Of a stretch of 64,000 nt of DNA, positions 1 through 7,259 are shown piece by piece. The DNA lies in contig NZ_RPHB01000002.1 in assembly GCF_019343195.1 (NCBI RefSeq), positions 434,001 to 498,000 of the forward strand, written 5' to 3'. The notes under the pieces are model-generated. The model had not been told where the DNA came from, ran no database searches, and saw only the letters and a program-made list of their open reading frames with translations. Every line of letters begins with the position of its first letter. The first letter of the stretch is position 1. A program made the position numbers and the translations under genes. This stretch comes from Arthrospiribacter ruber. GTDB taxonomy: Bacteria > Bacteroidota > Bacteroidia > Cytophagales > Cyclobacteriaceae.

Positions 1-2
1 AA

Positions 3-575
3 CACCCTCTTGGCAGGGCGGAATGGATCAAATTCACCGGAGCGCTCACAGGAAAGTTTCAGGAAGCACTTGCTGCATTTGAAGAAATTGAAGCGGCATA
101 TTTGGAAGCCATTTCCCTAACGGACAATATCCATGAAAAACCAACAATCATGTCCGGTGTGATGTACAAGGACATTTGGTATGTGCCCGGAGCAGATTCT
201 TGGGGTGCCAAACTGTTGGAAGCTGCTGGTGGAACTTATATTTTTGAAGATCAAAAAGGTAGCGGATCCACCCAACTCAATTTTGAATATGTATTGGATC
301 AGGCTCAGGATGCTGATTTTTGGATTGGCGCTGCTGATTACCCAAATTTGCGTGAAATGAAAAATGCAGACCCCCGCTATGCCCATTTTTCTGCTTTCAA
401 AAATGGAAATATCTATACCTATTCACAGAAAAAGGGCGCAACCGGAGGACTGGAATATTTCGAATTGGGTTACCTTCGTCCGGACCTTATTCTCAAAGAC
501 CTGATCAAAATCCTCCATCCTGAGCTGATGGAAGATTACCAAAGCTACTTCTACCAACAACTGGATGAAAGATAA
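3..575 (+). CDS. ABC transporter substrate-binding protein, iron-complex/cobalamin type (C-terminal part)
   Basis: The gene enters from the left edge. The reading frame is open from base 3 and begins with HPLGRAEWIKF, a stretch typical of periplasmic binding proteins for siderophores, heme or cobalamin (BtuF/FepB/HemT type). About 190 residues of the C-terminal lobe are present and end at TAA 573-575. Later motifs such as GADSWGAKLLEAAGG and ADFWIGAADYP fit the two-lobed periplasmic binding protein fold. The FecCD-type permease starts 11 bases before this stop, so the two are translationally coupled. The substrate cannot be read from the sequence. Signal peptide and N-terminal lobe lie outside the window. 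Confidence 0.85.
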   Translation, partial: HPLGRAEWIKFTGALTGKFQEALAAFEEIEAAYLEAISLTDNIHEKPTIMSGVMYKDIWYVPGADSWGAKLLEAAGGTYIFEDQKGSGSTQLNFEYVLDQAQDADFWIGAADYPNLREMKNADPRYAHFSAFKNGNIYTYSQKKGATGGLEYFELGYLRPDLILKDLIKILHPELMEDYQSYFYQQLDER

Positions 576-1599
576 GCCTAAATACCCCCTGCTTTTTGTC
601 CTCGGACTTTTGATTTGCCTGCTGTGTTTTTGGGCCAATCTGGCTGTGGGTTCCGTAAACATTCCCTTCCAGGAAGTGATCGGGAGGTTTTTCGGATCCA
701 CCTTCAGCAAAGCTTCCTGGGAAACCATCGTGATGGACTATCGCCTGCCAAAGGCATTCACGGCTATATTAGCGGGAATTTCCCTTTCCCTCAGTGGACT
801 TCAGATGCAGACCTTTTTCCGCAATCCACTGGCTGGACCTTTTGTATTGGGGATCAGTTCGGGAGCAAGTTTAGGCGTCGCCTTCTTGATCATGGCCGGA
901 TCGGCCTTTGGCTGGTCAGTGTACAGCGGTAACCTGGGAGTTTGGGCCATCATCATCGCTGCAAGTACCGGAGCGGTGTTGGTCTTACTTTTGGTGAGCC
1001 TGATAGCATGGAGGGTCAAAGACAGCATGACCTTATTGATAGTAGGTTTGATGTTTGGCTCTGCTGTTTCTGCAGTGATCTCCGTGCTTGCCTACTTTAC
1101 CGAGGCCGAGCAACTCAAACTCTTTACGGTTTGGTCCATGGGCAGTTTGGGCAGTACACAGACCGATCAGTTGTTTGGCTTTGCCTTGGCCACTCTGATC
1201 GGTGCTATACCTGTAATTATGATGTTGAAATCCTACAATGCCATGTTGATGGGTGAAGCCTATGCCAGCAGTATGGGCGTCAACATCAACCGCCTGCGCT
1301 GGGCGATGATCATCAGCACCGGTATTTTGGCCGGGACAGCCACAGCCTTTTGCGGGCCCATTGCCTTTATAGGTATTGCCGTGCCCCACGTGGCCCGATT
1401 GGTATTCAAAACAGGTGATCACAGGATTCTTTTCCCCGCTTCAGCCTTGAGTGGCGCCATCATCCTTTTGGTATGCGATGCCTTCAGCCAACTGCCCGGC
1501 TCGGCCCAGACCCTACCCATCAATGCCGTCACCTCCCTTGTCGGCGCCCCTATGGTGATCTGGCTGATCTTGAGGAGAAACTTTTCGAAGGAGTTTTGA
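565..1599 (+). CDS. FecCD-family ABC transporter permease
   Basis: This 344-residue polytopic inner-membrane protein belongs to the FecCD/BtuC permease family. It starts with a cytoplasmic MKDKPK segment and a first membrane span, and the family hallmarks are visible: RLPKAFTAILAGISLSLSGLQMQTFFRNPLAGPFVLG near residues 53-90 (in pieces), and GPIAFIGIAVPHVARL near residue 265, the loop that contacts the ATPase. Length is normal for the family (about 330-350). It overlaps the binding-protein gene by 11 bases. The cognate ATPase is the next gene but is separated by 570 bp of repeat-rich DNA, which is unusual for such an operon. Ligand is probably a ferric siderophore, heme or cobalamin (inference). 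Confidence 0.92.
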   Translation: MKDKPKYPLLFVLGLLICLLCFWANLAVGSVNIPFQEVIGRFFGSTFSKASWETIVMDYRLPKAFTAILAGISLSLSGLQMQTFFRNPLAGPFVLGISSGASLGVAFLIMAGSAFGWSVYSGNLGVWAIIIAASTGAVLVLLLVSLIAWRVKDSMTLLIVGLMFGSAVSAVISVLAYFTEAEQLKLFTVWSMGSLGSTQTDQLFGFALATLIGAIPVIMMLKSYNAMLMGEAYASSMGVNINRLRWAMIISTGILAGTATAFCGPIAFIGIAVPHVARLVFKTGDHRILFPASALSGAIILLVCDAFSQLPGSAQTLPINAVTSLVGAPMVIWLILRRNFSKEF

Positions 1600-2169
1600 G
1601 GGGGAGACTGAAGATTTTAGATTTTAGATTTTAGATTTTAGATTGGGGTGACGTTGTATAAGTACTGTTCCTTCAAAATGGGGTTTAGTCGAATCAAGAT
1701 GGTTAATTGATTTGATTAATTATCTTAGAGTCAAAATAATTTCCGCCGTGCTTTAGCCGGCGGGAAAGGCAGAGTCATAACTATTACCGACTTTAGTCGA
1801 AATATTTATTTTTTTTATAATCAATGGATATTAAAAGATTTTCTTACCTGCCCATCCCCCCTCCAAAGCGAAGCTTTATCTGTGTAAATCCGTGTCATCT
1901 GTGGTTATTATTTTTTCGATATTGAAAAGTGTAGATAGATACTTCCTTCGTCAGTATGACAAGGTGAAGCTATAATTAGTCTTTTACCTTGAATTTGCAT
2001 TCCCAAGCGTCTTTTATATATCAATAAAAATCTGCGGCATCTGCGATATCTGCGGGAGAATAAAAAATCACCAGTACCGGCGGAAAAAATGCAACCACCT
2101 CTCTTTCCCCCACATCAAAAATTTCTCCTCAAAAACCCTTAAGTTTGGATCTCCACATTTTTGATTCAA
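1600..2169. repeat. 570-bp gap inside the ABC operon, filled with short repeats
   Basis: No credible gene is seen. Bases 1612-1644 are a tandem repeat of the 7-mer ATTTTAG; the same repeat occurs at 28785-28812. Bases 1743-1763 form a hairpin CCGCCG/CGGCGG of the micro-palindrome type described elsewhere in this window. Around 1875-1905 and 2030-2055 are phrase-like repeats built on ATCTGTG/ATCTGCG words (for example TCTGCGGCATCTGCGATATC), which recur in Bacteroidota intergenic DNA. No clear terminator follows the permease and no clear promoter precedes the ATPase. Confidence 0.6.
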
Positions 2170-3162
2170 ATGCTACAGGCAAACCATCTCAGCATTGGCT
2201 ATTCCAAAAAAGACAGCCCCACCCCAGTGGCAGAAGGGTTATCCTTTTCCCTTCAAAAAGGCAAACTCACCTGCCTCCTCGGTCCCAATGGCGTAGGAAA
2301 ATCTACTTTGATCAAAACGATTCTGGGACAGCTTCCCCTCCTATCAGGAAACCTTAGCCTGGAAAACAAAGCCATCGCATCTTTTTCCCAAAAAGAACTG
2401 GCCAAAAAGATCGCTGTGGTACTGACCGACAAGGTGAACTCCGGAAACCTAACTGTTTATCAATTGGTATCCCTGGGAAGAATCCCGCATACCGGTTGGC
2501 TGGGAAACCTGTCTTCTCAGGACAAAGAGATCGTAGAAAGAGCCATTCAAGTCACCAAAATCCAGTATATCCGTGACAAAAGCCTGTCCGAAATCTCCGA
2601 TGGACAATTACAGAAAGTGATGATTGCCCGGGCCCTGTGTCAGGATGGGGAAATCCTGATCTTGGATGAACCTACCGCCCACCTGGACCTGGTCAACCGA
2701 TACGAGATCATGCATCTATTGAGAGAAATCGCCATTCAGGAAAACAAAGCTGTGTTGGTTGTCACCCACGACCTGGATATTGCCATCGATACAGCAGATG
2801 TCTTTTGGTTGATGCAGTGCGGATTTCCTCTGGTGCACGGAAGTCCTGAGGATCTGATTTTGGAAGGAAAAATCAACCTCATGCTACCGGATGAAAAACT
2901 GGTCTTTGATCCGGAAAATGGGAAAGTGCAGGAGTCCCGCAATTGGAACTCCCCACTGATCTCCGGAGATCCCGTGAAAGTCAAATGGGTCCAAAATGCC
3001 CTGAAAAAATCAGGAATTGATTTCTCCAATTCTCAAATACAATTGAGCATCCAGCAAAACCCTTTTCAGATTGAATATACTAATGAACCAGAAAAGCTTA
3101 CCTTCATTTCCATCGAGCAATTGGTTTCTCATTTGGCAAATAGAACAGTTTCAAAGCGATAA
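2170..3162 (+). CDS. ABC transporter ATP-binding protein of the FecCD importer
   Basis: I chose the ATG at 2170 over the in-frame TTG at 2161, because family members begin with the MLQANHLSIGY strand. The 330-residue protein has Walker A GPNGVGKST at 38-46, a signature loop SDGQ at 143-146 (a variant of LSGGQ common in FepC/HemV-like ATPases), Walker B ILILDEP at 162-168, and the switch histidine H200 in VVTHDLD. It carries a C-terminal extension of roughly 90 residues beyond the usual 250-260, with no domain I recognise. It should power the permease encoded at 565-1599. Confidence 0.92.
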   Translation: MLQANHLSIGYSKKDSPTPVAEGLSFSLQKGKLTCLLGPNGVGKSTLIKTILGQLPLLSGNLSLENKAIASFSQKELAKKIAVVLTDKVNSGNLTVYQLVSLGRIPHTGWLGNLSSQDKEIVERAIQVTKIQYIRDKSLSEISDGQLQKVMIARALCQDGEILILDEPTAHLDLVNRYEIMHLLREIAIQENKAVLVVTHDLDIAIDTADVFWLMQCGFPLVHGSPEDLILEGKINLMLPDEKLVFDPENGKVQESRNWNSPLISGDPVKVKWVQNALKKSGIDFSNSQIQLSIQQNPFQIEYTNEPEKLTFISIEQLVSHLANRTVSKR

Positions 3163-3499
3163 ATGATTACGTGCAATTAAGCGGATACTTATAAAATTGA
3201 TTAATAGTTTAATTCTGGATATTTACAATACTAATATCCTAATAGAAATTTAAATACATGATTATCCGCTTTCTTACCAGTATAGCTTTAAATGTGGTAT
3301 AAGCCCGTGATTTCAAGCCAATATCAATGAATATCTAATATCTATTAGTATCGGATTGATCCAAGCCCTTATTTAAATTGGTAAGTGCTCTAATTGCAGA
3401 TATACTTATAAAATTAAATCCAATAATCTCTCAAAGCTTTTTTATCCCCAAATCCTTTTTCCCTATTTTTACAATACCACTAACAGCTTCTTTTTTTCA
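3163..3499. repeat. Intergenic region with dispersed repeat family B (copy 1)
   Basis: There is no gene here. Bases about 3280-3415 form an AT-rich repeat with the words ATCTATTAGTATCGGATT, GCCCTTATTTAAATT and CTAATTGCAGATATAC. A related stretch occurs at 28861-28953 continuing at 29221-29385, where it is interrupted by other insertions. Bases 3456-3472 (TTTTTCCCTATTTTTAC) are identical to 27185-27201 upstream of fabI and end 27 bases before the symporter start. Confidence 0.6.
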
Positions 3500-4930
3500 A
3501 TGGCTTATAATGATTCAAGGCGAGCTGCTTTTCGTCTCTTTAAAAAACTAAAATATGGCTGGGTTTGGGCCAGCTCCACTTTTCTGGGCAACTTTGCCCT
3601 GGCCATCTTCATATCCTCTTTTTTCAACCAACTGGGTTATCCTGATGACCTCAACTATGTCTTTTTCCTAAGTATTCTTGCCGTGGGGCTTTGGGTTACT
3701 GAAGCCATACCACCTTTTGCCGTTGGCATATTCATCATAGCAGGGCTCTTATTGGGATTTGGAACTGATTTCGTCCTCGGGGAAGAACATAAAACCCCTG
3801 TGGAAATGTATCTGGGAACCTGGACCAGCAATGTCATCTGGCTCCTTCTCGGCGGTTTTTTCCTGGCCGAAGCCATGAGCATTGCCAATCTGGACAGGGC
3901 ATTGTTCAGATTTACCATCAAAAAATTCGGTTCTGATCCTAACAGATTGCTTTTGGGGCTGATGCTGACCACCGCGGTAGGCAGTATGGTCATGTCCAAT
4001 ACGGCGACCACAGCCATGATGATTTCTTCTATTTTGCCTCTTGCCAGAAACATGGGTAAAGGATCCTCATACTCAAAAGCCCTGCTTGTAGGTATACCCG
4101 CAGCAGCTACACTTGGGGGCATGGGTACAATCATAGGAAGTACTCCAAATGCAATTGCTGTCGGAGCACTGCAGGAAAAGGGAATCAATATCACCTTTGT
4201 AGAATGGATGGTTTTTGGTTTGCCTACAGCTTTGGCCAGCATTTACATTTTCTGGAGGTTTCTAGTGAAAAAACTTCAGCTCTCCAAGGTAGCGCTGGAT
4301 TTGAGGGATATGATGAAAAAACCAGCCTCCAAAAATAAGTTTGAGGTCTATGCAGTCTTGTTCACCTTGTTTATTACGGTATCCATGTGGATCACAGAAC
4401 CTTTACACGGTATCCCTATCGCTGCTACATCAGCCATCCCTATTGTTTTACTCACCTTATTTCAGGTAATAAAAGCGGAAGATGTGAGAAGATTGCCTTG
4501 GGACACCTTGATGTTGGTGGCAGGAGGATTGGCACTGGGTATTGCTATGGTGGATGTAGGGTTGACCGATATCATCATGGAAAAAATAGCTGCATTACCG
4601 ATCGCTCTGGTTGGGGTGGCGGTAGTTTTCGCCATCATCAGTGTACTTATTTCCAATATCATGAGCAACACTGCTGCTTCTGCCATCTTGGTTCCATTAG
4701 GTCTGGCCCTACCCGGCATTTGGGGATTTGCAGTTCCTCTGCTGGTCGCCTTGAGCTGTAGCTGCGCCTTGTTGCTACCTGTTTCTACACCTTCCAATGC
4801 CATTGCATTCAGTACCGGCATGGTTGAGCAAAAGGAATTCCGGCCCGGAGGTATACTAATGATCTTCGCCGGACCTATTTTGGCTTTTGCAACGGTAATG
4901 GTGTATGTGTTGGTTTTTGCAAATCTTTAA
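3500..4930 (+). CDS. DASS/SLC13-family sodium:anion symporter
   Basis: This is a 476-residue inner-membrane protein with about 11-13 hydrophobic spans. Both inverted-repeat SNT motifs of the divalent anion:Na+ symporter family are visible: SNTATTAMM near residue 167 and SNIMSNTAASAILVPL near residue 388. These form the sodium and carboxylate sites in characterised members such as VcINDY. Typical substrates are succinate, other C4-dicarboxylates, citrate or sulfate; the sequence alone does not decide among them. The gene stands alone between two repeat-rich gaps, so it is probably monocistronic. Confidence 0.88.
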   Translation: MAYNDSRRAAFRLFKKLKYGWVWASSTFLGNFALAIFISSFFNQLGYPDDLNYVFFLSILAVGLWVTEAIPPFAVGIFIIAGLLLGFGTDFVLGEEHKTPVEMYLGTWTSNVIWLLLGGFFLAEAMSIANLDRALFRFTIKKFGSDPNRLLLGLMLTTAVGSMVMSNTATTAMMISSILPLARNMGKGSSYSKALLVGIPAAATLGGMGTIIGSTPNAIAVGALQEKGINITFVEWMVFGLPTALASIYIFWRFLVKKLQLSKVALDLRDMMKKPASKNKFEVYAVLFTLFITVSMWITEPLHGIPIAATSAIPIVLLTLFQVIKAEDVRRLPWDTLMLVAGGLALGIAMVDVGLTDIIMEKIAALPIALVGVAVVFAIISVLISNIMSNTAASAILVPLGLALPGIWGFAVPLLVALSCSCALLLPVSTPSNAIAFSTGMVEQKEFRPGGILMIFAGPILAFATVMVYVLVFANL

Positions 4931-5448
4931 ACTTTGAAATGCTCCTTCTTGATTCATTATTCATCATTCATTATTCGAAATTATGAATATCGAACTCCGA
5001 ACATCGAATTATGAATACCGAAGGAAAGAGGTCACTTCAAGAAGATTAGATATGAGACACAAGAAATGAGATGTGAGATGTGAGACTTTCCTACCTACAA
5101 CAGGCTAGTAAACAGTTAATCAACTACACAATTCATCAATTAATCTACATTTTATCACTTATAACTATTCACTTATTTTTCCTCCCTCATCCTCCTTCCC
5201 CGCCTGGATGACCAGTCGGACAGGCTTCCTCCCCCTCCTTCTTGATTCATTATTCATTATTCGAAAATACGAACACCGAACATCGAATGATGAATATCGA
5301 AGACAACTGTCACTAACCTCTTATCCCCCCTCATCCTTCATCCCTCATCCTTCATCCTTCATCCCTCATCCTCCCCCATAATAGCTGACAAAAGCGCCCC
5401 AAATCGTCAGTCGTAAATCGTAATTCGTAAATCCCCAGTCGTAAATCC
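4931..5448. repeat. Dispersed repeat family A, copy 1 (inverted) plus phrase repeats
   Basis: There is no gene here. Bases about 4941-5236 match, as reverse complement, two other stretches of the window (26340-26640 and 26793-27080). Shared blocks include GATTCATTATTCATCATTC, a TTCGAAATTATGAATATCGAA segment, CTTTCCTACCTACAACAGGC, AACAGTTAATCAACTACACA and a GC-richer block GCCTGGATGACCAGTCG. A partial second copy follows at 5236-5305. Bases 5336-5380 are tandem TCATCCT/TCATCCC units and 5405-5445 are GTCGTAAATC-like units. Confidence 0.8.
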
Positions 5449-6372
5449 TCAAGCCTCCTTTACCACTCTTTTCATTTTCTCCAAGCCTGTCTTTGCCACT
5501 TCCAGCGCATCTTTTTCCCAATATTCTCTGTTAAAAAGCTCCAAAGAGAGCACCTTCTCTCCTCCCATTCGCTTTAAGGTCTGTATGATTTCCTTCATAG
5601 GAGCAGCCCCATCTCCGGGATATACCCTATCCTTGTCTTCTTGCTTCTCACGGGGAATATCACTCACAAAATCATTCATATGAAACACCTCTATCAGGTC
5701 ACCGCTCAGCATTTTGAGCCCTTCATAGCCCGATCCTCCACGGAATAGGTGATACACATCCGGCAATATTCTGGCATCCGGGTCATCGGCCACTGCAGCC
5801 ACCATCAGCGTTTGACCAAGGTGATGGAAATGCGGAAAAGCTCCCCAAAATTCCAATTGGGGCATCACCCCAGTTTTTCTTCCCAAATCCAATAGCTGCG
5901 CATATCTTTCACCTGCTTTAAAAAGATCTAAAGGTGCATCTACACCAGCTGCCGGGGCAGCTACCCGCACGCAACCGATGGAAGCCAAAAGCTCCATCTC
6001 CTTTTCCATTTGCGAAAAACCCTCTTTCCTTTTCTGGGCATCATCTACCATCCATGGTGCAAAGCCTATGGCGTTCTCACAACGTATACCGGCATCATTC
6101 AGTTTGGACTTAAGGATTGCAGCAGATTTTCCAGATTTGATGTATTCCTCAATGTCTCTGACCCAAAGCTCCACCCCAGTATATCCTGCCCTTGCCGCTA
6201 TTTCGATATAGCCTTCTATCCCGGGATTTTGTCCCATGATAGTACTGGTATTTAAGCAATAAGTGAACTTACTTTCTTCTTTTCTTGGAGAAGCTTTTAC
6301 AGCAAATGGCGCGGTAAGAAGTGCACCCGAGCTCAGCCCGAGTGTCTTGATAAGGTTTCTTCTTGAAATCAT
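5449..6372 (-). CDS. Tat-exported sugar phosphate isomerase/epimerase-like TIM-barrel protein
   Basis: The 307-residue protein has an N-terminal twin-arginine signal (SRRNLIK followed by a hydrophobic stretch ending near FAVKA, residue 26). The mature part is an AP-endonuclease-2/xylose-isomerase-like TIM barrel. Candidate metal ligands of that family are visible: E in QLEFWG, D in LPDVYHLF, H in VFHMND and E in LSLELFNREYW. Bacteroidota carry many such exported proteins, often annotated as hydroxypyruvate isomerase-like or sugar epimerases, with unproven substrates. Flanking gaps are repeats, so it is probably transcribed alone. Confidence 0.82.
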   Translation of the reverse strand: MISRRNLIKTLGLSSGALLTAPFAVKASPRKEESKFTYCLNTSTIMGQNPGIEGYIEIAARAGYTGVELWVRDIEEYIKSGKSAAILKSKLNDAGIRCENAIGFAPWMVDDAQKRKEGFSQMEKEMELLASIGCVRVAAPAAGVDAPLDLFKAGERYAQLLDLGRKTGVMPQLEFWGAFPHFHHLGQTLMVAAVADDPDARILPDVYHLFRGGSGYEGLKMLSGDLIEVFHMNDFVSDIPREKQEDKDRVYPGDGAAPMKEIIQTLKRMGGEKVLSLELFNREYWEKDALEVAKTGLEKMKRVVKEA

Positions 6373-6560
6373 GACAATTGGTTACAATAGGTTTATCCAA
6401 TATTAAAGTATACTGTATAAGCCGGAAGGCTTTCAAAAACTAAATTACCCTATAAGATCTTCATTTTTCAACCACTTATAAAATATTATGGGGCTTTACC
6501 ATAACAGACCTAAAAATTTTGTTAAATTGTTCAACTAAATAACACCCAGTAACCAAACCT

Positions 6561-7259
6561 ATGAAAAGCCTATTTTTTTACTTTCTTGCCTTTTTGATCT
6601 ATGCCCCTTCCGTTTATTCGCAAGGTGACTTTGCCTATCAGCAACCTTATAGGGAAAATATCCTGTTAGACCAGGAAATAGTATCCGGTGGCTACTATGT
6701 AGATCCTTCCAAGAATATCGAGGGCCACCCCTACTTTGAATACAGAAGCTTTGAACTCGGCCAAATCACCATCAATGGACTCCAATACAAAGATGTCCCC
6801 TTGCTCTATGACATATGGAATGATGAGCTGCTGACTTTTCAGCCAGTGTACAAAAAGAAAATCCTCATCCGGGCCGATAAGATCGACGAATTTCAATTGG
6901 CTAACAAAAGACATTTCATCCGAGTAGATGAAAATCCCGGATACATACACCACCGAAATGGCATCTATGAATTATTGGAGGAAGGGAAAATCAACCTCCT
7001 GGCCAAACATTTCAAACGGACCAAAGACAAGAGGGATGTCAGTAAGTTTTCGGACGTTTTTTATGAAAAAACAGATTATTTCCTTCGAAAAGGAGATGAT
7101 ATAGAAGTGATCAGACGAAAAAAACAGGCAAGGGAATTTTTGGACATGGATAAAAAAGACTTTCGCCACGCAATACGGGGAGAAAGACTCAGCTTCAAAA
7201 GCCAAAGAGAAGATTTTTTAAAAAGATTGGTTCAATACATTAACCAAGAAAAGCCATGA
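6561..7259 (+). CDS. Secreted protein of unknown function, first gene of a TonB receptor operon
   Basis: The 232-residue protein starts with a signal peptide (MKSLFFYFLAFLIYAPSVYSQ, cut after about residue 21). The mature part is hydrophilic and rich in Lys, Arg, Asp and Phe, with no domain I recognise. Its stop shares an ATGA overlap with the start of the TonB-dependent receptor, which indicates translational coupling. By position it may be a periplasmic or surface accessory to the receptor (inference). Confidence 0.75.
   Translation: MKSLFFYFLAFLIYAPSVYSQGDFAYQQPYRENILLDQEIVSGGYYVDPSKNIEGHPYFEYRSFELGQITINGLQYKDVPLLYDIWNDELLTFQPVYKKKILIRADKIDEFQLANKRHFIRVDENPGYIHHRNGIYELLEEGKINLLAKHFKRTKDKRDVSKFSDVFYEKTDYFLRKGDDIEVIRRKKQAREFLDMDKKDFRHAIRGERLSFKSQREDFLKRLVQYINQEKP

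Noticed and set aside
2145-2357. Alternative 70-codon frame at the ATPase start
   Set aside because: It overlaps the Walker A region of the certain ATPase gene in another frame.
3655-4242. Long reading frame opposite the symporter gene
   Set aside because: It is the antisense shadow of a membrane-protein gene, rich in Pro, Met and Ser with no signal or motif, and the plus-strand gene is certain.
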